Origin: Hypericum androsaemum
Lineage: Eukaryota; Streptophyta; Magnoliopsida; Malpighiales; Hypericaceae
Assembly (NCBI GenBank): GCA_963995505.1
Contig: OZ023180.1
Coordinates: 8,839,263-8,903,262, forward strand
Length of the DNA: 64,000 nt
Direction: 5' to 3'
The notes below the pieces were generated by a model. The model saw only the letters and a list, made by a program, of their open reading frames with translations, was not told the DNA's origin and searched no databases. Of this stretch, positions 32,039 through 43,209 are shown one piece after another. Position 1 is the first letter of the stretch, and the number at the start of each line of letters is the position of its first letter. The translations under genes were made by a program, and so were the position numbers.

Positions 32039-34264
32039 CATCAACAAGATCACAATTGGTTATAGGTATCCTATTCCACGACTCAATGACATGCTCGACA
32101 ACCTCAGTGGCTCTACCATATTCTCCAAGATTGATCTGCGAAGTGGATATCATCAAATCTGGATCCGCCCCTGAGATGAATGGAAAATAGCGTTTAAGAC
32201 TCGAGATGGCCTCTATGAGTGGCTTGTCATGCCTTTCGGACTAACAAACGCGCCAAGTACGTTCATGAGGCTGATGCATCAGGTATTGAAACCCTTCCTT
32301 GACAAATTTTTGGTTGTCTATTTCGACAAAATATTGGTTTATAGCCGATCCGAACCTGATCATTTGATGCACCTAAAGGAAGTTCTAACCGCTCTACGTG
32401 AGAATAAATTATTTATCAACCTGAAAAAGTGTGTGTTCTGGCAAGACAAGTTGCTTTTCCTTGGATTTGTGATCGGCAGAGAAGGAATTCAGGTTGACCA
32501 ATTTAAGGTGGAGGCGATTCAAAAGTGGCCAACACCGAGCACTCCGAGTCAAGTCCGAAACTTTCTAGGCTTGGCCATGTTCTATCAGAGATTCATCCGA
32601 GGTTTCAGCGTGATCGCGGCACCCTTAACCTCTTTATTAAAGAAAGGAGTTCCTTTCGTGTGGGGAAAAGAAGCTGAGAGCGCGTTTGATCAGGTAAAGG
32701 AAAGGTTGAGCTCTGCACCCGTCCTTGCATTGCCTGATTTTAATAAGCTGTTTGAAGTGGATGTAGATGCCTCCGGAGTGGGAATTGGTGCAATTCTCTC
32801 TCAAGAGAAGAAACCAGTGGCTTACTTCAGTGAGAAATTAAGCAAACATCGGCAATCATGGTCGACTTATGAGAAGGAGTTCTACGCTTTATTTCGTGCC
32901 CTGAAGACTTGGGAGCAGTACCTCATTGGTAAGGAATTCGCGCTATACTCGGATCATCGAGCTCTTAAATTCCTGCATGATCAGTCCAAATTTGCAAGTC
33001 ATATGCACGTGCGTTGGTCCACTTATTTACAAAAGTTCCCGTTCAAAATCACGCACAAGAGTGGAGCTCAGAATATTGTTGCGGATGCACTTAGCTGAAG
33101 AGTGGCTTTGTTGACCGAACTACGTGCAAATGTGACATCATTTGATAGCTTGCGTGAGTCATACGAAGGAGATTCGGATTTTGGAGAAATTTGGGCTCGA
33201 TGCAAGGAGGGAATGGGGCAAGGAAAATTTCATGTGCATGACGGCTTCTTAATGAAAGGGAATCAGCTTTGTATTCCCAACACTTCTCTACGCGAACATC
33301 TCATTTGGGAACTACATGGAGGTAGACTTGCAACTCATTTAGGTCGAGACAAAACAATGGCAGCCTTGACGGATCGGTTTTACTGGCCCAAGATGGGAAA
33401 AGAAGTCTTCGGTTTTATAGCCGATCCGAACCTGACAGGTTGTCCAAAATGGCACACTTGATTCCATGCAAGAAGACTTCGGATGCACATAGAGTAGCGT
33501 AATTATTTTTCAAAGAAGTGGTTAAGCTGCATGGAGTTCCTAGGAGCATCACATTCGATCGTGACGTGAAATTCTTGGCCAGCTTCTGGAAGACATTGTG
33601 GTCCATGTTTGATCCTACGCTTCAATATAGCTCTACGGCACACCCCCAGACCGATGGGCAGACAGAAGCTACCAATAGGACCCTTGGCAATCTCTTGCGA
33701 AGTTTGTGTCACGAGAAGCAGCGACAATGGGACTTGGCACTTCCAATTGCTGAGATTGCTTACAACGGGGCCGTGCATCGCTCCACATGCCACTCTCCAT
33801 TCTCCTTAGTCTACACTAAGGTACCAAATCACTTGGTTGATATTTTCACAGTCGCAAGACCGAGTAAGGCCAATGCCTCAGCCATTACATATGCAGAACA
33901 TGTACAAGACATTTTGGAAGCAGTGAAGAAGAGATTAGAAGCCACCTATGCAAAAGAGAAAGCAAGAACTGATGCACAACGTAAGGTGCAAATTTTTCAG
34001 CCGGGTGAACAAGTCATGGTCCACTTTCGCAAGGAGAGGATGCCATCAAGCATCGGAGGGAAGCTACAGCCAAGGAAATTTGGCCCTTTCAAGATTTTAT
34101 GTAGAATTAACGACAATGCCTATGTTGTTGATCTCCCTGAAGAGTATGGTGTTTCAAGGACCTTCAATGTCGCGGACCTTACCCCTTATCACTATGCATT
34201 TCCTTTGCCATCATGCCTTGCTGGTCGGGACAAGCAAACCCTTAAAGAGGGGAAGATGCCGTAA
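32039..34264 (+). pseudogene. B2 pol, second part (RT, RNase H, integrase), broken
   Basis: Continues B2 RT with [20 protein letters not shown]. Stops lie at 32172 and 33096. The RT catalytic motif reads YFDK instead of YFDD (about 32325-32336), so the polymerase would be dead. RNase H has [13 protein letters not shown]. The integrase zinc module is cut after YWPKMGKEV: about 60 codons, including its cysteines and the first catalytic Asp, are gone and replaced by filler at 33411-33436. The rest of integrase ([13 protein letters not shown]) is open from 33518 to TAA 34262-34264. No classical chromodomain or GPxTRARA tail is seen. Confidence 0.9.
33411..33436 (+). other. Templated filler at the B2 integrase deletion
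   Basis: This 26-bp stretch repeats 32336-32360 of the B2 RT region with one extra T, and sits exactly where about 180 bp of integrase are missing. It looks like DNA copied from about 1.1 kb upstream during end-joining repair. Confidence 0.75.
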
Positions 34265-34299
34265 GATGACTTTACGTTGCATGAGTTCGCATGAGCATT

Positions 34300-35047
34300 T
34301 GATGTGAACACGTCCACTATGGAGCTACAAGACCCACAACCAGTTCGAGTTCCACTTGGACCAATCACAAGAGCAAGAGCAAAGACACTTCAAGCTGAGC
34401 TCAACGGATTAATTTAAGGGATTTGGACTACAGCCAGTTCGTGTAAGCCCGTGGACGTCCATGCAAAGCCCATGCACGTGATTGGAGTTGTTTTGGAAGC
34501 CGAAAGGAGTAGAACCAAGATTCCTACTTTTTAGGAATAAGAGTTATCCAAACTTTTTATAACTTTTTAGGAATAAGAGTTATCCAATAGTGGATAATGT
34601 TGGATAATGATTGTGTTTTTCAATTCTTAGGATAAACATTCGTTTTTAGAACTAGTTTAAGTAGTATGATAAGTTTGGAGCTCTTTAGAACTTATCTTGT
34701 TGACTTTGGAGTTTATCCAGGTCAGTTTTAACCTTTATATAAGGAGGGCCACGAATTCAATAAAGGCATCACTTTTTGGCATAAGAAAATTCGTGAGATT
34801 TGATACTCTGGTTGTCCTTGTGGACTGGATTGCTTAGCTAGGGCGTTTGTACTTATCAAATGGAATTTCCATCTCCGTTTGTGGCGTATTTGATTCAAGA
34901 TCAAGGTTCGCGTTCTCACCATTGCTACGGGTCAAAGTTAACCAACACTAAGGTTCGGTGGAAGGCGCAAAGTGACGGGTCAAGATCAACCATCATCCTA
35001 GAGTAGACGGTCCGAGTTGGTGCGAGTTCCTGACGGGATTCATATCA
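34300..35047 (+). repeat. 5' LTR of C-auto (748 bp)
   Basis: Begins TGATGTGAAC and ends ATTCATATCA. A TATATAAGG element is near 34736 and AATAAA near 34759. Confidence 0.95.
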
Positions 35048-35556
35048 TTTGGTATCAAGAGCTTAGGTTCTACTTTAGACCTTATATCTTTACATTTATT
35101 GTCTTTATTTGTTTGGTATTTCAGATTCGTGACTTTAGTGTCCTAAGTCATGTATTCTGATCAAAAAGAAAAAAAAAGAAAAAAAGAAAAAAAGAAGTCA
35201 GAATTCAAGTAGGATTAGTAGAATCGGAATTCAAGTAGGACTAGAAGTATTGGATAGTGCAATTTCGTGAAGCAAGAAGATAGAAGCGAAGGCAAGAACG
35301 AAAGCAAGAAGAAGAAATAAGAGGACTCGGCAACTAAAGTGTGCGAAGGCCAAGCTAATCTCTACTAGCTCCACAAGAACCAACAAGAGTGTCACGAGAG
35401 GAAAAAGGCAAGAGTGGTGAGCACATTAGAGAGAAAAGAGCCATTAGAGTGTAAACACGAGTGAATCCGAGTGCAACATACTTTGAGGGTAAACACGTAA
35501 GGGAGTGATTGGTGAGGTCCATTATTATTTTAACTAACCAATTTCCTTGCAGCAAC
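35048..35556 (+). other. 5' leader of C-auto
   Basis: The primer-binding site TGGTATCAAGAGC (35050-35062) has one extra A compared with the canonical site. A purine-rich tract follows at about 35163-35200. The leader ends in TAACTAACC, a pyrimidine tract and GCAG (35531-35552), five bases before the ATG. Confidence 0.8.
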
Positions 35557-37580
35557 ATGTCTCAAGAAAACAAAGGAGAATGAGTAGGAGCTTGGGGCAA
35601 CGTTGACCCTAAGGTATTTGTGGAGGCCTTAACAGGGAAGCTCCAACAAATGATGAGAGCGGAGGTTGAGCAAATACACCAACGCCTAGATATCATAGAG
35701 AATTCATGTGCTAGCCAACAACCACGAGGCATACCTCATGCCCAAAGAAGACTAGCACCTATGGGAGGAATGAGTGGAGATGAGTCTGACTTTGATGAGG
35801 ACGTAGGCTCCACAAGGAATGTTAGGAGGTTGAGGAATGAACGCCAACCTAGGGAGGCCAGGCGGATAGGGAATGATAATTTGGGAAGCATCAAGTTAAA
35901 AATACCTTCCTTTGCAGGTCGTTCTGATTCGGAGGCTTATCTTGAATGGGAGAAGAAGATTGAATTTGTGTTTGATTGTCACAATTGTTCCGAGGCAAAG
36001 AAGGTAAAGCTGGATGTGACTGAATTTACTGACTATGCTATAACTTGGTGGGATCAATTTGTCACAAACAGGAGACGTAACAGAGAATATGCCATAGAGA
36101 CATGGGAGGAGATGAAAGTTGTGATGAAGAAACGCTTCGTTCCTAGTCATTACTACCGTGATCTTTTTAAAAAGTTACAAGGGCTGCGACAAGGAAGTAT
36201 GAGTGTGGAAGATTACTATAAGCAGATGGAGATGGCCATAATATTAGCCAACGTAGAGGAGGATCGTGAAGCCACTATGGCTAGGTTCTTGAATGGACTA
36301 AATCCTGAAATTCAAGACATAGTGGATCTACAACACTACATCGAATTGGAAGATATGGTTCATATGGCCAACAAGATAGAGAAACAAATGAAGAGAGGGG
36401 GAGGAACACGAGCTACATCAAGTGCTACTTGGAAGCCGAATTATCCGAAGAAGTGTGATAAGCCACAGGCGGCCAAAGTAGAACACAAGGCCGAGAGTTC
36501 TAATACCAGCTCTCAAAAGAAAGTGGAAGCCCCTCCTACAAGAAATCGAGACATTAAGTGCTTTAAATGTCAAGGAAGGGGGCACATAGCAAGTCAATGT
36601 CCTAACAAGCAGGTTATGGTGCTTAGAGAGAGCGGGGAGGTCGAGACAGAGGGAGAAGATTCGGACCATGGAAGCATGCCCTCATTGGAAGACCTGTCCG
36701 AGGAGGAATTCCAAGCTACTGAAGCACTCACTTTGGTGACTAGAAGGGCTTTGAACTTGCAAGCAAAAGAAGGAGAAGATGATGCACAACGAGAGAATAT
36801 TTTCCACATAAGGTGTTATATCAAGGGCAAGGTGTGTAGCGTCATTATTGATGGAGGAAGCTGTGCTAATGTTGCGAGTACCACTATGGTAGAAAAGTTA
36901 GGGTTGATCACAAAGAAACACCCTAAACCTTATAAGCTACAGTGGTTGAATGATAGTGGAGAAGTACGCGTGGAAGGGCAAGTGCTAGTGACATTTCGAA
37001 TTGGCAAATATGAAGATGAAGTGCTATGTGATGTGGTGCCAATACAAGCTGGTCACCTACTACTCGGAAGGCCATGGCAATTTGATAGGAAGGTTAAGCA
37101 TGATGGCTACATCAACAAGTACTCGTTCACACTCAATCGATGAGTAATCACATTAGCACCCTTAAGACCGTCACAAGTTTGTGAAGATCAATTGAAGTTA
37201 CAAAAAGAGAATGATGAAAAAAGAAGAGTGACCAAAAGAAAAGAATTGAGCGGAGAGAAGAAGCCGAAAAAAAGAAAGGAAAAACGGCCAATGAAGAGAA
37301 AGAGCTTGAGAGAGCAAAAGAAGTCGGAAAAACAGAAATTAAAACGGCCAATGAGAGAAAAACCGAGGGGTGGAAAAGGAGTTTTTATGTGGGAGCAAGT
37401 GATATCAAGCAAGCATGTTTTGACAAAAAGCCAATGATCGTACTTATGTACAAGGAGGCATTTTTAAACACTAACGAACTTGAACCACACTTGCCTAGTA
37501 TGGTATTTCCCTTTTGCAGGACTACGAGGATGTATTCCCCAACAAGCTACCATCAGGGTTACCACCTATCCGAGGGATTG
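35557..37580 (+). pseudogene. C-auto gag, protease and linker, broken
   Basis: ATG at 35557, but codon 9 is TGA (35581), where D has CGA. A second TGA at 37141-37143 also replaces CGA (Arg), and a 1-bp deletion near 37216 shifts the linker; another shift lies near 37505. Between the two stops one long frame holds the gag core ([20 protein letters not shown]), zinc knuckle [14 protein letters not shown] (about 36559-36600) and protease [12 protein letters not shown] (about 36845-36880). B1 interrupts the frame at the start of RT. Confidence 0.92.
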
Positions 37581-38093
37581 TGACGCAGCTTGAACGCGTG
37601 TCAATCAAGGTCGCTCTACAAACTCGCTCGATTTCGTGAGTAAGGATAGATAAGAACTCGTGAATCACGACAACTACCGTCGATCAAACACGAGGGGTTC
37701 CGCAAGTGGAACGGCCAGCTGGGGCGTTCGTAACCAAATCAAGGACGCACCCTTGCGAAGTTATTTCGCTTGATTCTCTCCTCTCTCTGGGATTAATCTT
37801 TCCTGTTTTTCCGTCCTTTATTTCTGGAATGGAAGGTACAATATAAGGAAGGTGTGAAACGGCCACAATTATTCCAGCCGTCCAGCTTTAACCTTCGCTC
37901 CTAATGGCAAGATTAAAGGCAAGTTAATTCGTTGCCTTATAAGCTTCCAACGTCCGAAAACTAACCCTCCCACATCATGACAATTTATTACACGGAAATA
38001 AAGACAAGGAAATAGACCAAATAGCGGAAATGATCACATGCAAACGGTCGGACCAGGCATGAAAGTTGGCAATAGTACGACGTTCCTACGTCA
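37581..38093 (-). repeat. 3' LTR of B1 (513 bp)
   Basis: In minus orientation it begins TGACGTAGGA (38093) and ends GCTGCGTCA (37581). The pol stop codon TAG lies within its first 8 bp. Confidence 0.95.
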
Positions 38094-40875
38094 TCCGCCC
38101 CTCCTTGGAATGCTTCTCGTCTCGAGAAGCTAACTTGGACGGCATAGGAAAAGCATCGAAATAAGGGGTTAAGTCAGCCACATTGAAGGTGTTGGAGATG
38201 CCATATTCGTCGGGTAGATCGATCTTGTATGCATTGTCATTGATTCTCCTTAGCACCTTGAAAGGACCGAACTTCCTAGCCTGCAATTTGCCTCCCATGT
38301 GAGCTGGCATCCTCTCCTTTCTGAAATGCACCATCACGAGCTCGCCTGGTTGGAAGATTTGCATCCTTCGATGTTCATCAACTCGCTTCTTTTCCTTCTC
38401 ATAAGTTGAATTCAGCCTGCGTCTCACGGCTTCAAGGACTCCTTGTGCATGCTCGGCGAATTCTAATGCGGAAGAATTAGCTTTCTTCGGCCTTGGTAAT
38501 TCAGCTACATCAACAAGCAAATTAGGCACTTTTGTATACACCAAGGAAAAAGGCGAGTGACCCGTGGACCTGTGCACCGCGCCATTGTAGGCGAATTCAG
38601 CAATAGGCAAGGCAAGATCCCATTGCCTCTTTTTGTCATGACAAAGACTCCGAAGTAGACTTCCAAGAGTTCTATTGGTTGCCTCAGTTTGCCCGTCAGT
38701 TTGAGGGTGTGCGGTTGAACTATATTGAAGAGTTGCATCAAATATAATCCACAAGGTTTTCCAAAATGTGGCAAGGAACTTGACATCTCTATCCGAAGTT
38801 ATACTCTTGGGGACACCATGCAACTTCACTACTTCCTTGAAGAACAAGCGAGCAATGGCACGAGCATCCGACGTCTTCTTGCAAGGTATGAAGTGTGCCA
38901 TCTTGCTCAGCCTATTAACAACAACAAAGATGGAGTCCGCACCCCGTGGAGTTCGTGGTAATCCTAAAATGAAGTCCATGCTCAAATCTTCCCAAATTGC
39001 TTGCGGAATGGGCAAAGGCAAATACAATCTCGTGTTGTGCACTCCGCCCTTAGTTTCTTGACATACCCGACAATGCTTCACTAATCTGGCCACTTCTTTT
39101 GTCATGTTAGGCCAATAAAATCGTTCAACTACAGCAGCGAGAGTTTTATCACGGCCTAAATGTCCCGCAAGTCCACCACCATGCAATTCCCATAGCAAAT
39201 GCTCACGAAGTGAAGTTCGTGGAATACATAATTGATTACCTCGCATAAGGAAACCATCATGCACGTAGAATTCTCCTTCTCCCTTTCCATTCTTGCACCT
39301 GCTCCAAATGCTCCCGAAGTCCGCGTCCTCGTCATATAACTCTCGGAGCTCATCAAATGACGTGACTCTTCCACGCCATTCAGTTAGCAACGCTACTCTC
39401 CTACTCAGTGCGTCGGCCACCACATTGTGTGCACCACTTTTGTGCATGATTTTGAATGGAAATTTCTGAAGGTAAGTGGTCCACCTCGCGTGCATCTGAC
39501 TTGTGAACTTGGACTGGTCATGTAAATACTTTAAGGCACGATGATCCGAGTAAAGCACGAACTCTTTTCCAATAAGGTAATGCTCCCACGTCTTCAGAGC
39601 ACGGAAAAGAGCATATAATTCCTTTTCATATGTTGTCCAAGTGTGGCGGTGTGTGCTCAACTTCTCACTGAAGTAGGCTATAGGATGTTTTTCCTGAGAC
39701 AGCACACCTCCAATTCCTGCTCCGGAAGCGTCCACATGAACTTCAAAAACCTTCTCAAAGTCTGGCAATGCTAGTACTGTAGTGGAACTCAATTTCGCCT
39801 TCAACTCCCTGAAGGCGTGATCAACTTCTTTGCTCCATTCAAATACAACTCCCTTCTTCGTCAATGAAGTCAAGGGAGAAGCAATCTCACTGAACCCCTT
39901 GATGAAACGCCTATAAAATGATGCAAGGCCGAGGAAGCTCTTGACTTGAGACACGTTTTGCGGGGTTGGCCAACTCTGAATCACTTCAACCTTGCTTTGA
40001 TCTACTTGAATGCCATCCGCGCCAATAATGAACCCAAGAAAGAGCAAGTTTTTCTGCCAAAACACGCACTTCTTCAGATTGGCAACGAGCTCATTTTCTT
40101 TCAAAGCCTGGAAGATTTCCTTTAAGTGCTCGACATGATCTGACTCGGACTTGCTATTCACCAATATGTCGTCGAAATAGACGACCACAAACTTGTCTAG
40201 GAACGGCTTCAATACCTGGTGCATTAGTCTCATGAAAGTGCTCGGGGCATTTGAGAGTCCGAATGGCATTACAAGCCACTCGTATAAGCCATCTCGCATT
40301 TTAAACGCGGTCTTCCACTCATCACCCGGTCGAATCCTTATCTGATGATAGCCACTCCGTAGATCCACCTTGGAGAAGATCTTAGAACCACTTAGATTAT
40401 CCAACATGTCATTCAGACGTGGTATTGGAAACCTATAGCCTATAGTGATCTTGTTGATGGCTCTACTATCCACGCACATACGCCATGTGCCATCTTTCTT
40501 CGGCACCAACAAGGCAGGTACGCCACAAGGGCTTAAGCTCTCTCGGATAAAGCCCTTGTTTAGAAGCTCTTGGACTTGGTCTCTTAGAATCTGATTCTCC
40601 ATAGGACTGAGGCGATAATGTGGCAAGTTTGGAAGTGTGGATCCCGGGATCAGATCGATCCTATGTTGAATATTGCGAAGAGGAGGTAACCCCCTTGGCA
40701 AATCTTCCTCAACCACTTCAGGAAAGTCTTGTAAAATTTCAATCACAGGTTGTGGAAGCTCTTCCTTTCGCATTTCCGCGTCCGCACCTCCACCCTTGAT
40801 CACCATAACATGACATCCTCCCATTTCTTCAATAAGTTTCTTCATGGTCTTCTCCGAAGTAATCATAGTAACGAG
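38086..40875 (-). CDS. B1 pol (RT, RNase H, integrase), downstream of a single stop
   Basis: Open from the TAG at 40876-40878 to TAG at 38086-38088; the first ATG is at 40866. It contains the linker, RT with [10 protein letters not shown] (about 40165-40195), RNase H with [13 protein letters not shown] (about 39690-39735), the integrase zinc module (HLGRDKTL and HCRVC, about 39055-39160) and the catalytic Asp/Asp/Glu in SMDF, SDRD and TDGQTE. The C-terminus is [18 protein letters not shown], with no recognisable chromodomain and no LTR-encoded tail. All catalytic residues are in place. Expression needs read-through of the TAG, or a copy lacking it. Confidence 0.93.
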   Translation of the reverse strand, partial: LVTMITSEKTMKKLIEEMGGCHVMVIKGGGADAEMRKEELPQPVIEILQDFPEVVEEDLPRGLPPLRNIQHRIDLIPGSTLPNLPHYRLSPMENQILRDQVQELLNKGFIRESLSPCGVPALLVPKKDGTWRMCVDSRAINKITIGYRFPIPRLNDMLDNLSGSKIFSKVDLRSGYHQIRIRPGDEWKTAFKMRDGLYEWLVMPFGLSNAPSTFMRLMHQVLKPFLDKFVVVYFDDILVNSKSESDHVEHLKEIFQALKENELVANLKKCVFWQKNLLFLGFIIGADGIQVDQSKVEVIQSWPTPQNVSQVKSFLGLASFYRRFIKGFSEIASPLTSLTKKGVVFEWSKEVDHAFRELKAKLSSTTVLALPDFEKVFEVHVDASGAGIGGVLSQEKHPIAYFSEKLSTHRHTWTTYEKELYALFRALKTWEHYLIGKEFVLYSDHRALKYLHDQSKFTSQMHARWTTYLQKFPFKIMHKSGAHNVVADALSRRVALLTEWRGRVTSFDELRELYDEDADFGSIWSRCKNGKGEGEFYVHDGFLMRGNQLCIPRTSLREHLLWELHGGGLAGHLGRDKTLAAVVERFYWPNMTKEVARLVKHCRVCQETKGGVHNTRLYLPLPIPQAIWEDLSMDFILGLPRTPRGADSIFVVVNRLSKMAHFIPCKKTSDARAIARLFFKEVVKLHGVPKSITSDRDVKFLATFWKTLWIIFDATLQYSSTAHPQTDGQTEATNRTLGSLLRSLCHDKKRQWDLALPIAEFAYNGAVHRSTGHSPFSLVYTKVPNLLVDVAELPRPKKANSSALEFAEHAQGVLEAVRRRLNSTYEKEKKRVDEHRRMQIFQPGELVMVHFRKERMPAHMGGKLQARKFGPFKVLRRINDNAYKIDLPDEYGISNTFNVADLTPYFDAFPMPSKLASRDEKHSKEGRMT
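38094..38106 (-). promoter_or_regulatory. Polypurine tract of B1
   Basis: AAGGAGGGGCGGA on the minus strand, directly before the LTR start at 38093. Confidence 0.8.
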
Positions 40876-42522
40876 CTACATGGCACTGTTACATTGGGGC
40901 TTCACGTGCTTTGGTTTGCTTGGAAGCAAAGTAAACCGTTCTCTGCCCTTCCTTACTTCATACGTGTTCTCCTCCCCTTTGTGAATGATCTTATTATCGT
41001 ACTCCCAAGGTCTTCCTAATAGGATGTTACACGCATCCATTTCCAGCACGTCACACTCTACTCGATCCGAGTATTTGCCAATTGAAATGGGAATGGAGCA
41101 TTTCGAAGTCACCTTGATGCCGCCTCCTGTACGGATCCATCCAATTGCGTAAGGAGAAGGGTGCGGTGTGGTTTTAAGTCCAAGCTTCTCCACCGTAGCC
41201 AGGCTCACAAAGTTTTCCTGACTTCCTCCATCTATGATCACATCACACACCTCCTTCCCAACGTAGCATTTGGTGCGAAAAAGATTATTCCTTTGCGAAT
41301 CAACTTTCTTTGCCGCGGTCATCACAAGCCTCCTTAACACCCCGCAATACTCCTCCTCCTCTTCGGAATCCTCATGTTCCTCATCCCCACTTTCTTCAAC
41401 AGGAGCGCAAAGATACGCACCCGCAGACTCTTCTTCTTCACCTACTTCGCACAACTGTGCAAACTTGCGCTTGGGACAGTCACTAGACTTGTGACCATAC
41501 TCGTTACATTTGAAACAACGTATGCCTGAAGTTGTTACGGGTGCCTTGCCTTTAGATGAGGCAACTTCTGGTACGGTCTTCGTCGGAGAAGGTCTAGTGT
41601 CAGTTGCTTGCGTATCTCTTCTCTCAACTCCTCCTCTTGATGTTTGTCCGGGAGTGTTAAAGCGAGTCAAGACAGGTTTCTTCTTCTTCAAGGCCGATCC
41701 TATCTTCCTCGCTTTCGAACAAGCATCATTAAAAAACAGAAAAGTGTCAAACTCCATCCGACTCTTCACTTCAAAATTGAGACCTTCAACGTAACGAGCA
41801 ATCATTTGATCCTCGTTCTCTTCCACGTTATTCCTCGCAGCCAGCCTCATGAACTCGGATGTATACTCCTCTACACTCTTCCCTCCTTGAGTGCACGTCA
41901 AGAATTGAGAATAAAGGGTCTGATGGTAGTCAATAGGTAAGAATCTCTCTCGGAGAGCTTGCTCCATAGTAGGCCAATCACGGATGGCTCTTTCTCCCCT
42001 CCTTCGCCGTGATTCTTGTTCTTTTCTCCACCAAACGGCAGCTCCTGATTCTAGCTTGAAGGCCACGTAATTGACCTTTTGATCATCCGTCAAGTCCATA
42101 CAATCAAAGTACTTCTCGACCGTGTCAAGCCAGTTCAAGAATCCTTCCACATCGGCATCTCCATAAAACTTTTCTATATTCATCTTAAAAGGTCGATCCA
42201 CCCTTCGATAATAGTCCTCCCTTCGATCCTCCTCCCTCAAAACTTCTCTACGCGGAACAGGCCCAAGGTTACCTCGGCCTCCTACTCCTCTACCTCGTCC
42301 TCGCAATCCTCGGCCTCCCCTTCGCACATACAAAGTAGCATCTGAATCACCTTCCTCCTCTTCTTCATTATTACGTACCTCAACTGGCGGAGGTTGTCCC
42401 ACGGGAGGTTGCAAAACAAGAGTGTCGAGGCGAGTCAGAATGGCTTCAATGGACGCCTCCATAAGCGCAAAGCGTTGATTCATGTTCATTTCAGGTCGCG
42501 GAACTTCATTTGGATCGGCCAT
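40876..42522 (-). CDS. B1 gag-protease (548 aa)
   Basis: Starts MADPNEVPRPEMN at 42522, aligned with B2. The gag core includes KYFDCMDLTDDQKVNYVAFK and EQALRERF. An Arg/Gly-rich stretch (GGRGLRGRGRGVGGRG) lies at about residues 68-85, the zinc knuckle CFKCNEYGHKSSDC at about 335-350 and protease VIIDGGSQENF at about 425-435. It ends at TAG 40876-40878, where B3 has CAG (Gln) and B2 has a Pro codon, so the stop looks like a C-to-T mutation of one gag-pol frame. Confidence 0.93.
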   Translation of the reverse strand: MADPNEVPRPEMNMNQRFALMEASIEAILTRLDTLVLQPPVGQPPPVEVRNNEEEEEGDSDATLYVRRGGRGLRGRGRGVGGRGNLGPVPRREVLREEDRREDYYRRVDRPFKMNIEKFYGDADVEGFLNWLDTVEKYFDCMDLTDDQKVNYVAFKLESGAAVWWRKEQESRRRRGERAIRDWPTMEQALRERFLPIDYHQTLYSQFLTCTQGGKSVEEYTSEFMRLAARNNVEENEDQMIARYVEGLNFEVKSRMEFDTFLFFNDACSKARKIGSALKKKKPVLTRFNTPGQTSRGGVERRDTQATDTRPSPTKTVPEVASSKGKAPVTTSGIRCFKCNEYGHKSSDCPKRKFAQLCEVGEEEESAGAYLCAPVEESGDEEHEDSEEEEEYCGVLRRLVMTAAKKVDSQRNNLFRTKCYVGKEVCDVIIDGGSQENFVSLATVEKLGLKTTPHPSPYAIGWIRTGGGIKVTSKCSIPISIGKYSDRVECDVLEMDACNILLGRPWEYDNKIIHKGEENTYEVRKGRERFTLLPSKPKHVKPQCNSAM

Positions 42523-42677
42523 ATTGCAACGGCTTTTAATGGAGCTTCGTAGATAATGGAGACTCGGATCAGGAGATCACGAAGTCTTGTGGATCGGCTC
42601 TTGGATGGGGTCTCTCTCAACTCTCGGGTGATAACGAGTTCAATCTCAATACAAGGATTGAGACGATCTAAACTCTT

Positions 42678-42689
42678 GCTCTGATACCA
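42678..42689 (-). promoter_or_regulatory. Primer-binding site of B1
   Basis: TGGTATCAGAGC on the minus strand, 2 bp inside the 5' LTR; initiator Met tRNA type. The leader 42523-42691 contains nothing else that I can identify. Confidence 0.88.
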
Positions 42690-42691
42690 CT

Positions 42692-43204
42692 TGACGCAGC
42701 TTGAACGCGTGTCAATCAAGGTCGCTCTACAAACTCGCTCGATTTCGTGAGTAAGGATAGATAAGAACTCGTGAATCACGACAACTACCGTCGATCAAAC
42801 ACGAGGGGTTCCGCAAGTGGAACGGCCAGCTGGGGCGTTCGTAACCAAATCAGGGACGCACCCTTGCGAAGTTATTTCGCTTGATTCTCTCCTCTCTCTG
42901 GGATTAATCTTTCCTGTTTTTCCGTCCTTTATTTCTGGAATGGAAGGTACAATATAAGGAAGGTGTGAAACGGCCACAATTATTCCAGCCATCCAGCTTT
43001 AACCTTCGCTCCTAATGGCAAGATTAAAGGCAAGTTAATTCGTTGCCTTATAAGCTTCCAACGTCCGAAAACTAACCCTCCCACATCATGACAATTTATT
43101 ACACGGAAATAAAGACAAGAAAATAGACCAAATAGCGGAAATGATCACATGCAAACGGTCGGACCAGGCATGAAAGTTGGCAATAGTACGACGTTCCTAC
43201 GTCA
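42692..43204 (-). repeat. 5' LTR of B1 (513 bp)
   Basis: Pairs with 37581-38093. Differences seen: A/G in the AAATCAxGGACG region, G/A in CCAGCC(G/A)TCC, and G/A in GACAAG(G/A)AAATAG. Confidence 0.95.
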
Positions 43205-43209
43205 GATTG

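Larger units (their letters stand above)
37581..43204 (-). mobile_element. LTR retrotransposon B1 (family B, 5,624 bp, TSD GATTG)
   Basis: Complete minus-strand element with two 513-bp LTRs differing at about three positions, a primer-binding site, gag-pro and pol frames separated by one stop, and a polypurine tract. TSD GATTG at 37576-37580 and 43205-43209. It is inserted at the protease/RT boundary of C-auto. Confidence 0.96.

Noticed and set aside
34267..34299. Short intergenic spacer after B2 pol
   Set aside because: It is the first 33 bp of the B2 3' LTR, continued at 46511 after the C-auto insertion.
38086..40866. Loss of an integrase catalytic residue in B1 (VVVNR instead of VVVDR)
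   Set aside because: In this family the catalytic acidic residues are in SMDF, SDRD and TDGQTE, all present in B1.
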